64,000 nucleotides of DNA from Nocardioides kongjuensis (GTDB lineage Bacteria; Actinomycetota; Actinomycetes; Propionibacteriales; Nocardioidaceae): the NCBI RefSeq assembly GCF_013409625.1, contig NZ_JACCBF010000001.1, positions 186,001 to 250,000 on the forward strand. Direction: 5' to 3'. The stretch's first letter is position 1; each line of letters starts with the position of its first letter. The position numbers and the translations under genes are program-made. Shown here in pieces: positions 25,113 through 33,406 of this stretch. The notes beneath the pieces were generated by a model, which made no database searches, was not told the DNA's origin, and saw only the letters and a program-made list of their open reading frames with translations.

Positions 25113-26590
25113 TCGTCCAGCGGGAAGCGGGTGGCCTCGCGTGCTGCGCTCAACGTCGACGTCGGGCGCAGCAGCACCGCCTCCCCGTGCTGGTTGAAGT
25201 AGTAGCTGCGGGCGGTGGCGCAGCTGCCGGCGTTGAACACGGAGTTGTCGAGGAGGCCGGTCATCCGGTCCAGGAACTGGTCGTTGGCCTCCTCGGTGAC
25301 CTCCACGACGTCGGCGCTGCGCTTCCGCATCGCCCGCAGCACCCGCCCCATGTGGGCCATCTGGGTCTCGATCGTCGTGAAGTACGACAGGCCCGAGTAG
25401 GAGTAGGGGCTGTTGAGCGAGAAGAAGTTCGGGAACTTCGGGACCGTGATGCCCTCGTAGGCGCAGAACCGGTTCGCCCTCCACCAGGCACCGAGGTCGC
25501 GCCCCTCGCGCCCGACGATCCGGATCGCGGGGAAGTTCACGTCCCACAGGTTGAAGCCGGTGGCGAGCACGAGGACGTCGAGGTCCGCCCGGTTGCCGTC
25601 GGCGGTGACGATGCCGCTCGCGTCGACGTGGTCGATGCTGGTCGTCTCGAGGTCGACGTGCGGCTGGGTGAACGTCGGGTAGTAGGTGTTGGAGAACGTC
25701 GGCCGCTTGCAGCCGAAGTCGTAGTCGGGCGTGAGCTTCGCCCGCAGCTCCGGGTCCTTCACCTGCCGCCTGAGGTGCGCATCGCAGACCCGCTTGCCGG
25801 CGGCGTTCGCCCACGGCAGGTCGCGGAAGTGCAGCACCCCGGCGACCATCATCACCTCGAGGATCGACGTACCGAGCAGCCGCGTCGCCTTCTGGGTGAG
25901 CGGCACCCTCGCGAACGCGCCGCGCACGATGCCCGGCACCGGGCCGTCCAGCTTGGGGCTGACGTAGATCGGCGTGCGCTGGTAGACGGTGAGGTGGTCG
26001 GCCACCTTCGCGAGCTCCGGGATGAGCTGGACGGCGGTCGCGCCGGTGCCGATGATGCCGACCCGCTTGCCCTCCAGGTCGACGTCGTCGTCCCAGCGGG
26101 TGGTGTGCATGACGGTGCCCGCGAAGTCCTCGACGCCGGGGATGTCCGGCAGCCTGGGCTGTGAGAGGAAGCCGGTCGCGGTCAGCAGGAAGCGGCCGCG
26201 CACGACCTCGCCGCCGGCGATCGTCACCTCCCACAGGGAGGTCCCCTCGTCCCAGCGAGCGCCCTCGACGACCGTGCCGAAGCGCATGTGGCGGCGCAGG
26301 TCGTACTTGTCGGCGACGTGGACGGCATAGCGCTTGAGCTCGGGCCCGGGCGCGAACAGCCGCGACCAGTGCGGGTTCGGCTCGAAGGAGTAGGAGTACG
26401 TCGAGCTCGGGATGTCGACGGCGAGGCCGGGGTAGCGGTTGACGTGCCAGGTGCCGCCCAGGTCGTCCTCGCGCTCGAGGATCACCAGGTCGTCGTACCC
26501 CTGGCGCTGGAGCTCGATGGCGGCTCCCATGCCGCCGAAGCCCGCACCGACGATGACGGCGTCGTGGACGTGGGTGTCGGTCGCGCTCAT
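25070..26590 (-). CDS. Baeyer-Villiger-type flavin monooxygenase
   Basis: This 506-residue FAD/NADPH monooxygenase inserts oxygen next to a carbonyl. It has the FAD motif GAGFGG (residues 15-20), the Baeyer-Villiger fingerprint FxGxxxHxxxWD (Phe156, Gly158, His162, Trp166, Asp167) and the NADPH motif GTGATA (181-186). It is the last gene of a coupled operon patatin-SDR-monooxygenase and overlaps the SDR stop as ATGA. The arrangement recalls the mymA operon of Mycobacterium tuberculosis, but the substrate is not evident. Confidence 0.93.
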   Translation of the reverse strand: MSATDTHVHDAVIVGAGFGGMGAAIELQRQGYDDLVILEREDDLGGTWHVNRYPGLAVDIPSSTYSYSFEPNPHWSRLFAPGPELKRYAVHVADKYDLRRHMRFGTVVEGARWDEGTSLWEVTIAGGEVVRGRFLLTATGFLSQPRLPDIPGVEDFAGTVMHTTRWDDDVDLEGKRVGIIGTGATAVQLIPELAKVADHLTVYQRTPIYVSPKLDGPVPGIVRGAFARVPLTQKATRLLGTSILEVMMVAGVLHFRDLPWANAAGKRVCDAHLRRQVKDPELRAKLTPDYDFGCKRPTFSNTYYPTFTQPHVDLETTSIDHVDASGIVTADGNRADLDVLVLATGFNLWDVNFPAIRIVGREGRDLGAWWRANRFCAYEGITVPKFPNFFSLNSPYSYSGLSYFTTIETQMAHMGRVLRAMRKRSADVVEVTEEANDQFLDRMTGLLDNSVFNAGSCATARSYYFNQHGEAVLLRPTSTLSAAREATRFPLDDYTFTGARVSASTS

Positions 26591-27435
26591 CGGACGGTCC
26601 TCTCGGTGGCGGCGGCGTCGAGTCGCGCGGAGTAGCCGGCTCGCTGGGTCGTGTCGGTGTGCAGCGCACGGTCGTCGCGGACGACCTTGCGGACCCGGTC
26701 GAGCACGCCGGTGGGGATCAGCGTGGTCGTGGCGGCCAGCACGCCGACGTACCGCGGCACGGCGATCTCGGCCTCGCGGCTGCGGACCGAGCCGACGACC
26801 GCGGCGGCGACCCGCTGCGGGGTGACCTTCGGGATCGGCCTCATGTCGAGGCCGGAGGCGAGGTCGGTGTCGACGGCCGACGGCAGCACCGCGGTCAGCG
26901 TGACGCCGTGCGGCGCCATCTCCAGGCGGGTCGCGGCGGTCAGGCCCACCACCGCGAACTTGCTGGCGTTGTAGACCGCCAGCCCCGGGATCGGGAACTT
27001 GCCCGCGAGCGAGGCGACGTTGACGACGTGGCCGCGACGGCGCTCGACCATGCCGGGCAGCACCCGGCGCATGCCGTGCAGCACGCCGTGGACGTTGACC
27101 TCCATCATCAGCCGGTCCAGCGCAGGATCCATGTCCAGGAACGCGCCGTTGGGCATCACGCCCGCGTTGTTGACGAGGACGTCGACCGGGCCGTGCTCCT
27201 CCTCGGCCGCGGTGACGAACGCGTCGTACGACGACCGGTCGGCCACGTCGAGGTGGTGGGCGCTCGCGCCGGTCTCCCCGGCGGTCGCCTGCGCGAGGTC
27301 GAGGTCCAGGTCGCCGAAGGAGACCTTGGCGCCGCGGGTGAGGAACGCCTCGACGGTGGCGCGGCCGATGCCGCGGGCGCCGCCCGTGACCGCGACGTGC
27401 GCGCCGGCGAGGTCGATCGGGGTGGGGTGATTCAT
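26587..27435 (-). CDS. Short-chain dehydrogenase/reductase
   Basis: This 282-residue classical SDR has the cofactor motif TGGARGIGR near residue 16, the NNAG motif in LVNNAGVMPNG, the catalytic Ser in VNVASLAG and YNASK. The ATG at 27435 overlaps the patatin stop and the stop overlaps the monooxygenase start. It is therefore translationally coupled in the middle of the operon. It could oxidise an alcohol to the ketone used by the Baeyer-Villiger enzyme. That order of reactions is inference. Confidence 0.93.
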   Translation of the reverse strand: MNHPTPIDLAGAHVAVTGGARGIGRATVEAFLTRGAKVSFGDLDLDLAQATAGETGASAHHLDVADRSSYDAFVTAAEEEHGPVDVLVNNAGVMPNGAFLDMDPALDRLMMEVNVHGVLHGMRRVLPGMVERRRGHVVNVASLAGKFPIPGLAVYNASKFAVVGLTAATRLEMAPHGVTLTAVLPSAVDTDLASGLDMRPIPKVTPQRVAAAVVGSVRSREAEIAVPRYVGVLAATTTLIPTGVLDRVRKVVRDDRALHTDTTQRAGYSARLDAAATERTVR

Positions 27436-28331
27436 CGGAGGACCTCCAGGTGGTCGACGAGGGCAGGAGCGGAGCGGGCGGCTTCCTCGCGGACCCGTGC
27501 GAGCCGCGAGCCGTCCATGAAGTTGGGGCCCATCGCCTCGAGGTCGGCGGCGGTCGGTTCGATCCGCACGACGCGGGCGCCGGCGTCGCGCAGCTGCGCG
27601 ACCTCGTCGTCGACGCGGCGGGTCATCGGCCGGCGCAGCAGCCGCTCGACCCGGCTCAGGCCGCGGGCGGGGGCCCCGCCCCGGCTGGACATCGGGGCCA
27701 CGACGACCACCTCGTCGATGCTGCCGTCCTGCACCTGCGGGAGCAGGAGGTCGGCCGAGGTGGGGGAGACGGCGCCGCCATCGAGGAGCTGCCGGTCGCC
27801 GATCCGGACCGGCGGGAACCAGCCGGGGATCGCCCACGAGGCCGCGATCGCCTGTCCCAGCGCGGCCTTCGGGGCGTCGGGGTGGCCGAGCGGCACCCGC
27901 TCGCCGGTGCGGGCGTCGGCCGAGACCAGCCAGGTCCGTGGGTGGGCGACCCATCCGGTGACGGGGTCGGCCAGCCGCTCACCCAGGTCGACGAGCCACT
28001 GCGGGTCACCGCCGCCGCGCGGCAGCAGTCCGGCCAGGCCGGCGAGCAGGTCCGCGTGCCCGGTCAGCGCGGCCCGGGTCAGGCCGAGTCCCGGCAGGCC
28101 CGGGCGGGGGAGCGGCGGGAGTGCCCGCGGCGGGTCGCCGCCATCGCCCTGGAGAGCGGCGGCGGACATGCCGGCGCCGAGGCGGGCGACCAGCTCGGCA
28201 CCGGCCGACGTACCGATGAGGACGTCGGCCGTGCGCGGGTCCCAGCCCTTCCGCTCCAGCTCCGCGAGCACGGCGGCGGTCCAGGCGAAGCCCAGTGTGC
28301 CGCCGCATCCGATGACCAGTGCGCGCCCCAT
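27432..28331 (-). CDS. Patatin-like phospholipase/esterase
   Basis: This 299-residue lipid acyl hydrolase has a Ser-Asp dyad: Ser42 in GTSAG and Asp184 in LLDGGAVSP. An oxyanion glycine motif GCGGTLG lies near residue 8. It is the first gene of the patatin-SDR-monooxygenase operon and overlaps the SDR by ATGA. Within the pathway it might hydrolyse the ester product of the Baeyer-Villiger step or release fatty acyl chains. The promoter region faces the TetR gene at 28420. Confidence 0.9.
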   Translation of the reverse strand: MGRALVIGCGGTLGFAWTAAVLAELERKGWDPRTADVLIGTSAGAELVARLGAGMSAAALQGDGGDPPRALPPLPRPGLPGLGLTRAALTGHADLLAGLAGLLPRGGGDPQWLVDLGERLADPVTGWVAHPRTWLVSADARTGERVPLGHPDAPKAALGQAIAASWAIPGWFPPVRIGDRQLLDGGAVSPTSADLLLPQVQDGSIDEVVVVAPMSSRGGAPARGLSRVERLLRRPMTRRVDDEVAQLRDAGARVVRIEPTAADLEAMGPNFMDGSRLARVREEAARSAPALVDHLEVLR

Positions 28332-28405
28332 GCGTCCACCTCAGATCCAAGAACCGGAATGGGATGTCAGTTTCGGAACGTATCGTCAGATCTGGGGGAT
28401 TGCAA

Positions 28406-28411
28406 TAGGCT
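28406..28411 (+). promoter_or_regulatory. -10 element of a leaderless TetR transcript
   Basis: TAGGCT ends eight bases before the ATG at 28420 and no ribosome site is present. The 88-base divergent region is AT-richer than its surroundings, and the operator itself is not obvious by eye. Confidence 0.6.
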
Positions 28412-28419
28412 CCGGTGTC

Positions 28420-29049
28420 ATGACGGCGACCACGGAGGGGCTCTCGCGGCTGGAGCGGCGCAAGGCCGAGACCCGGCGCGAGATCATCGACGCCGCCTTC
28501 ACGTGCTTCGCCGAGCAGGGCTACCACGCGACCGGGATCGCCGACATCGCCGCGCGGCTCGGGATCGGGCACGGCACGTTCTACCGCTACTTCGAGAACA
28601 AGCGAGACATCGTCGAGCACGTCATCGACGACCTGATCGGCCGCATCGTCGAGGCACTCGGCGCCGAGAACGCGCCCGAGGCGGTGAGCACGCTGGAGGA
28701 GTACCGCGCGCAGACCGCGCGGATCGGCACCGCGCTGGCGCAGATCTTCAGCGAGGATCCCCGGGTGGCCCCGCTGCTGCTCTCGGCGGCCGGCATCGAC
28801 GACGCCATGCGGGAGCGGATGCTCGACCTGTTCGCGATGACCACGCCCCTCACTGCGGCCTACCTCGAGCACGGCGTGCGGCTCGGCTACCTGCGCGCCG
28901 ACCTCGACGTCGAGCCGACCGCGCAGTCGATCAACGGGATGATCCTCGGCTCGGTGCTGGCCGGCATGCGCGACCCGGCGCCGGCCCAGCAGGAACGACT
29001 GAGCGCCGCGATCCGCGCCGTGATGTACGACGGGATCGCGGCGCGCTAG
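28420..29049 (+). CDS. TetR-family transcriptional regulator
   Basis: This 209-residue TetR protein has its helix-turn-helix at about residues 20-65 (YHATGIADIAARLGIGHGTFYRYFENKRDI). It is divergent from the patatin-SDR-monooxygenase operon and most likely represses it. The C-terminal domain would bind a lipid or ketone-type inducer if it follows the pathway. ATG 28420 is supported by the -10 element at 28406. It converges on the permease gene with an 11-base gap. Confidence 0.88.
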   Translation: MTATTEGLSRLERRKAETRREIIDAAFTCFAEQGYHATGIADIAARLGIGHGTFYRYFENKRDIVEHVIDDLIGRIVEALGAENAPEAVSTLEEYRAQTARIGTALAQIFSEDPRVAPLLLSAAGIDDAMRERMLDLFAMTTPLTAAYLEHGVRLGYLRADLDVEPTAQSINGMILGSVLAGMRDPAPAQQERLSAAIRAVMYDGIAAR

Positions 29050-29059
29050 GCCACAGGGC

Positions 29060-30601
29060 TCAGTCGCCGACGATCGGGTGGTTCGCGGCCGGGCCGGCCG
29101 GGACCAGGCGCGGGCCCTCGGGGCCGAACGCGTCCGCGGGCTCGGGGAAGATCCGCAGTGCCGCGAGGTAGAGCACCGCAGCGAGGCCGAGGCTGATCGG
29201 GATGCTCAGGTCGATGCCGTTGGCGTGGTTGCCGAGCCAGCCGACGAACTGCCCGGGCAGGTTGACGAACATCAGGCCGACGCCGGCCGAGACCAGCCAG
29301 GCGCCCATCGCGCGCCAGTTCCAGCCGTGGGCGAACCAGTAGCGGCCGCCGTGCTGGCGCCGGTTGAAGACCTGCAGCGAGTCGGAGTCGTACCAGCCGC
29401 GACGGGTGTACCAGCCGATCATCATCACGACCATCCACGGCGCGGTGCACACGACGATGAGCACGGCGAAGGTGCTGATGCTGGTGACCACGTCGATGGC
29501 GAAGCGACCGACGAAGATGAACGCGATCGCGAAGACGCCGATGAACGTCGTCGCCTGGACCCGGTTGAACCGCGGGAACACGCTCGAGAAGTCGAGGCCG
29601 GTGCCGTAGAGGGACGTCGTACCCGTGGACAGGCCGCCGATGACGGCGATCGCGCAGACCGGCAGCATGAACCAACCCGGCGAGATGGCGAGCAGGCCGC
29701 CCGCGTAGTTGCCCGCGGCGAACAGGTCGGGCTGCTCGGTCGCGACGATGGTGGCGGTGGTGAGGCCGAACAGGAACGGCACCAAGGTGGCGAGCTGGGC
29801 TCCGAAGGCGGCGCCCATCAGCTTGCCGTGCGGGGTCTCGCGCGGGATGTAGCGCGACCAGTCGCCGAGGAAGGCGCCGAAGGAGACCGGGTTCGACATC
29901 ACGATGAGGACCGCGCCGACGAAGGCCGGCCAGAACAGGTCGCCGGTGGCGGTGCCCGCGAAGCCGGGGTCGAAGTCGCCCGCGAACGCGATGATGCCGA
30001 GCACGAAGAGCACCGTCGTCGCGACGACGGCGACCTTGTTGACGAGCAGCATGAAGCGGAAGCCGTAGATGCAGACCGCGAGCACGAGCACGGCGAACAG
30101 GCCGTAGCCGAAGGCGAGGCTGACGTCGTTCTCGGGGATCTTGATCGCGCGGTGCGCGGCGCCGATCAGCATGTCGCCGGACGACCAGACGGAGATCGAG
30201 AAGAACGCGAGCGCCGTCAGCAGGGACAGGAAGGAGCCGACGACCCGGCCGTGCACGCCCAGGTGGGCCGAGGACGACACCGCGTTGTTGGTGCCGTTGC
30301 GGGCGCCGAAGAGTGCCATCGGTGCGAGCAGTGCGGCGCCCAGCAGCAGGCCGATCAGGATCGAGGCGAAGCCCTGCCAGAAGGAGAGCCCGAACACGAT
30401 CGGGAAGGTGCCGAGCACGACGGTCGCGAAGGTGTTCGCGCCGCCGAAGATCAGCCGGAACAGGTCCAGGGGCGAGGCGGACCTTTCGTCGTCGGGGATC
30501 GGCGCGATGCCGTTGACCTCGATCGTGGTCGCGGACGGCGGTGCGGCCGGGGTCGCGACTCCGGTGTGCGCGGGGGTGGGCTCGTCGGTCTCGGTGCTCA
30601 T
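29060..30601 (-). CDS. NCS1-family nucleobase/cation symporter
   Basis: This 513-residue membrane protein with about twelve helices belongs to the nucleobase:cation symporter-1 family (cytosine, purine, allantoin, hydantoin or thiamine-like substrates). Family stretches are FGANTFATVVLGTFP-like helix 1 and the SNPVSFGAFLGDWSRYIPRETP loop. It follows the SnoaL-like gene by seven bases in the same operon. Both are divergent from a double AsnC regulator, which may control them. The substrate is unknown. Confidence 0.9.
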   Translation of the reverse strand: MSTETDEPTPAHTGVATPAAPPSATTIEVNGIAPIPDDERSASPLDLFRLIFGGANTFATVVLGTFPIVFGLSFWQGFASILIGLLLGAALLAPMALFGARNGTNNAVSSSAHLGVHGRVVGSFLSLLTALAFFSISVWSSGDMLIGAAHRAIKIPENDVSLAFGYGLFAVLVLAVCIYGFRFMLLVNKVAVVATTVLFVLGIIAFAGDFDPGFAGTATGDLFWPAFVGAVLIVMSNPVSFGAFLGDWSRYIPRETPHGKLMGAAFGAQLATLVPFLFGLTTATIVATEQPDLFAAGNYAGGLLAISPGWFMLPVCAIAVIGGLSTGTTSLYGTGLDFSSVFPRFNRVQATTFIGVFAIAFIFVGRFAIDVVTSISTFAVLIVVCTAPWMVVMMIGWYTRRGWYDSDSLQVFNRRQHGGRYWFAHGWNWRAMGAWLVSAGVGLMFVNLPGQFVGWLGNHANGIDLSIPISLGLAAVLYLAALRIFPEPADAFGPEGPRLVPAGPAANHPIVGD

Positions 30602-30608
30602 CGGGGCC

Positions 30609-31010
30609 TCACTCAGGAGTGGTGGAGAGGTGCTCGTGGACGGCGAGGAGACCGTCGGGGCCGTCGGCGAACACGATGGTCTCGCGTTCGGTGTAGGACT
30701 CCTCGGGTGCGTCGGTGGCCGGCCGGACCGTCGTACGGACGGTGTGGGTGAAGATCGCCGTCTCCCCGAGGAGCTGGACCTTGCGGTCGGTGCTGGTGCA
30801 CTCGACGACCTGCCAGCCGTCGGCCAGCCACGAGGTCCAGAGCGCCTCGTACGCCGCCCGGTCGTCGAGGCGGGCCCGCTCGGTGTGGAAGCAGAACGTC
30901 GCGTCGGGCCGGAAGGAGCCGAAGTAGGCCGCCGTGTCGGTCGCCGCGAAGGCGGCCACCAGGCGGTCGGCCGCGGCGAGCACCGCGGTCTCGGTCAGGG
31001 CGTCGGTCAC
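30609..31010 (-). CDS. SnoaL-like / NTF2-fold protein
   Basis: This 133-residue protein fits the NTF2-like superfamily used as small hydrolases, isomerases or binding proteins. Its AAADRLVAAFAATDTAAYFGSFRPDATFCFHT start is typical of YybH/SnoaL members. The GTG at 31010 has GGAGG four bases upstream; further upstream codons have no support. It is first in the operon with the NCS1 permease, so it may act on the imported compound. Confidence 0.8.
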   Translation of the reverse strand: MTDALTETAVLAAADRLVAAFAATDTAAYFGSFRPDATFCFHTERARLDDRAAYEALWTSWLADGWQVVECTSTDRKVQLLGETAIFTHTVRTTVRPATDAPEESYTERETIVFADGPDGLLAVHEHLSTTPE

Positions 31011-31111
31011 GGTTCCTCCAGGGGCCAGCGCAACGTGCGGTCGGCTGACGCTACGGCCGCTCCGGTGGTGTCGCAAGCACAACCATCGGTCGTCGTGGCG
31101 GCTCTGTTGTC

Positions 31112-31136
31112 GATCTGCCGGTCACTTGGGCAGATC
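31112..31136. promoter_or_regulatory. Inverted repeat, candidate AsnC operator
   Basis: GATCTGCC (31112-31119) and GGCAGATC (31129-31136) are perfectly inverted around nine bases. They lie in the 219-base divergent region between the SnoaL/permease operon and the AsnC gene. Lrp/AsnC proteins bind such spaced repeats. Confidence 0.55.
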
Positions 31137-31229
31137 ATGTCGATTCTGGGATCATCGAGGGTTGGATGCGCCGGATCGACCGGCTGTTCGGTGCGCAAAG
31201 GGCGTGCTGCGAAAACCTGCAGGAGGACC

Positions 31230-32144
31230 GTGGACGAGATCGACACCCGGATCGTCGCCCTGCTCGCCGCCGACGGCCGGATCAGTCACCGCACCGTCGC
31301 TGAGCGCACCGGCATCTCCCGCTCTGCGGCCGGCGCTCGCGTCGCGCGCCTCCTCGCTGGCGCCGTGGTCGACGTGCGCGGTGCCGTGAACCCGGAGCTG
31401 CTCGGCCACCGCGAGCTCGCCCACCTGTCGCTGCGCCTCACCGGGCCCGCCCTCCCGGTCGCCCGCGCGGTCGCCGAGCGCACCGACGCCACCCTGGTCT
31501 CCGTCGTCACGGGCGAGAGTCCGGTGGTCCTCGAGCTCCGCGAGCCCGACCGCGACCGCCTCGCCGCCGCCGTCGCCGAGGTCCGGGCCCTCCCCGGCGT
31601 CGCCGGCGTCGACGTCCTCACCTACGACGCCGTCCACCGCGACGTCCTCGGCCCGGTCGGGCCGGTCACCTGTGACCTCGACGACCTCGACCTCGACCTC
31701 CTCGGCCTGCTCCAGGTCGACGGCCGCGCGTCGTACGTCGCGCTCGCGGACACCGTCGGCCTCACCCCGGCCGCCGTCCGCCGCCGGGTGCAGCGCCTGG
31801 TCGCCTCGTCTGCCGTCCGGATCGGCGGACTGGCCCGCTACTCGACGTACGCCGGGCAGCACGTCACCGGCGTCGCCGTACGCCTCGCGGGGTCGGCGCC
31901 CCCGGTCGTGGCCGACCTGCTGGCCATGTCCGAGGTCCGCTTCCTCGCCACCACCTACGGTCGCGCCGACCTGCTGCTGACCGTCGCCGACGCCCACCCG
32001 CGCCCGGTCCTGGAGGTGCTGGAGGAGGTCCGCGCCCACCCGGGGGTCCGTGAGATCGGCACGTGGCAGCACGTCGAGGTCGTCAAGGAGTCCTACGACG
32101 CACTCACGATCACCCGGGTCACACGAGTTGGCCGGACACCCTGA
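31230..32144 (+). CDS. Tandem-duplicated Lrp/AsnC-family regulator
   Basis: This 304-residue protein is two Lrp/AsnC units in one chain. Unit 1 (about 1-140) has an HTH VDEIDTRIVALLAADGRIS and a RAM-like domain. Unit 2 (about 150-300) repeats both, with LDLDLLGLLQVDGRASYVALADTVG. One chain is therefore a built-in pseudo-dimer. GTG 31230 has AGGAGG three bases upstream. It is divergent from the SnoaL-NCS1 operon and probably senses the imported nitrogen compound or an amino acid. Confidence 0.9.
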   Translation: MDEIDTRIVALLAADGRISHRTVAERTGISRSAAGARVARLLAGAVVDVRGAVNPELLGHRELAHLSLRLTGPALPVARAVAERTDATLVSVVTGESPVVLELREPDRDRLAAAVAEVRALPGVAGVDVLTYDAVHRDVLGPVGPVTCDLDDLDLDLLGLLQVDGRASYVALADTVGLTPAAVRRRVQRLVASSAVRIGGLARYSTYAGQHVTGVAVRLAGSAPPVVADLLAMSEVRFLATTYGRADLLLTVADAHPRPVLEVLEEVRAHPGVREIGTWQHVEVVKESYDALTITRVTRVGRTP

Positions 32145-32168
32145 GAGCGGAGCGCCTAGCCTTCCACC

Positions 32169-32744
32169 ATGGGTGATGACGCTCGGGTGCGCTGGTCCGG
32201 CCCAGGCGTGTGGCGCCCGGGGCCCGGTCTCCGTATCGCCTGGCTCGTCATCGGCGTCCTGTTCGTCAGCGGGACGACCTGGTTGTACCTCGACGGCGAG
32301 GTTCTCTCCGATGGCGATGTCCCGCTGTTCGCCGTCTCCGACCTGGTCGCGGTCGTCGTCCTGCCGGTCGTGCTGCTCCGGTGGCGGTTGGTGCTGACGG
32401 GCGACGAGCTGGTCCGCGTCTTCTTCCGGATCCGGCGGATTCCCCTCCGCGAAGTCGTCGACGCCCGGAACGTGAGCCGCCAGGGGCTCACCTTCGTGTG
32501 CGCGGACGGCCGCGAGCTGACCTTCGGCGGCGTCGCCAACTCAGCCTGGGGACACCGTCGAACCACCCCGACGCGTGCCGACCTCGTCGCCCGCGCCGTG
32601 CTGAGCGCGGCGGCCACGGCTCAGGGCGAGGAGCCGCCCGTCGACTACCGCCTGCCACCGATGACCGGGCTGAAGCAGGAGATCATCGAGCAGGGGATCG
32701 TCGGTGGGATCGTCGGTGGGATCGTCGCGTTCTTCCGCTCGTGA
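32169..32744 (+). CDS. Membrane protein of unknown function, PH-like domain
   Basis: I do not recognise this 191-residue protein by name. Two hydrophobic helices (about residues 22-40 and 55-72) are followed by a segment (RWRLVLTGDELVRVFFRIRRIPLREV) like bacterial PH domains. The last 19 residues form a Gly/Ile repeat (GIVGGIVGGIV), coded by three near-identical 12-base units at 32695-32730. ATG 32169 lies seven bases after a weak TAGCCT element (32156-32161), so it may be leaderless. Confidence 0.72.
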   Translation: MGDDARVRWSGPGVWRPGPGLRIAWLVIGVLFVSGTTWLYLDGEVLSDGDVPLFAVSDLVAVVVLPVVLLRWRLVLTGDELVRVFFRIRRIPLREVVDARNVSRQGLTFVCADGRELTFGGVANSAWGHRRTTPTRADLVARAVLSAAATAQGEEPPVDYRLPPMTGLKQEIIEQGIVGGIVGGIVAFFRS

Positions 32745-32773
32745 CGACCGCGGACGCTCACACTGGAGCGGCG

Positions 32774-33406
32774 ATGGTCGATGATGTGGCGGTGGACCCG
32801 CGCCAGCGCAGTTCCGATCGGCGCTTCTTCACGGCGATCGGCATCTGGATCCTGATCGGCGTGAGCCTGATTCTCCTGGGCCTGGTTCTCGCCTGTGCGG
32901 GTGCGGACATGTGGGCCTCGGGCTACCGATCTGCTCCGCTCGCCATGCTGTTCCCGATCGGCGCCGCGGTCGTCGGCACCGGCTGCTGGGCTCTCGCGCG
33001 GCGGGTGATCCGCGGCCTGACAAGCCGGGCAAGCGTGGTCGCTACTAGTTGGCCGCCTCCAGCAGCCGCTCGCACTCCTCGACCAGCCGCGCTCGCAGCG
33101 GAGCACCGCGCTCGGCGAACCCGCGCTGCGCCTCGACGTACGCCGCCTTGCCCTCGGCGGTCTCGATCCGCACCGGCTCGAAGCCGAGGTCTGCGAGGTC
33201 GTACGGCGCCGCGCGCATGTCGAGCGTGCGGATGTCCCAGGCGAGCTCGAAGCAGTCGGCGACCAGGTCCGACGACACGAGGGGCGAGAGCCGGAAGGCG
33301 TGCTTGTAGAGGTCCATGCCGGCGTGCAGGCATCCGGGCTGCTCGAACGCGGGGCGGTCGTCGCGTCCCGGGCCGAGGGTGTTCAGCGGCCGAGCCGGGG
33401 GAGTGA
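32774..33406 (+). CDS. Small membrane protein, C-terminal end uncertain
   Basis: From ATG 32774 (GGAG six bases upstream) a plausible protein begins. It has a charged start, a helix (WILIGVSLILLGLVLACAG) and a second helix (LAMLFPIGAAVVGTGCWAL), ending naturally near RRVIRGLTSRA at about 33030. No in-frame stop follows, and the frame runs on to 33406 antisense to the next gene, where it is Arg/Pro-rich shadow sequence. Stops occur in the other two frames at 33018 and 33046. The true gene may be about 90 residues with a frameshift or lost stop. Function unknown. Confidence 0.4.
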   Translation: MVDDVAVDPRQRSSDRRFFTAIGIWILIGVSLILLGLVLACAGADMWASGYRSAPLAMLFPIGAAVVGTGCWALARRVIRGLTSRASVVATSWPPPAAARTPRPAALAAEHRARRTRAAPRRTPPCPRRSRSAPARSRGLRGRTAPRACRACGCPRRARSSRRPGPTTRGARAGRRACRGPCRRAGIRAARTRGGRRVPGRGCSAAEPGE

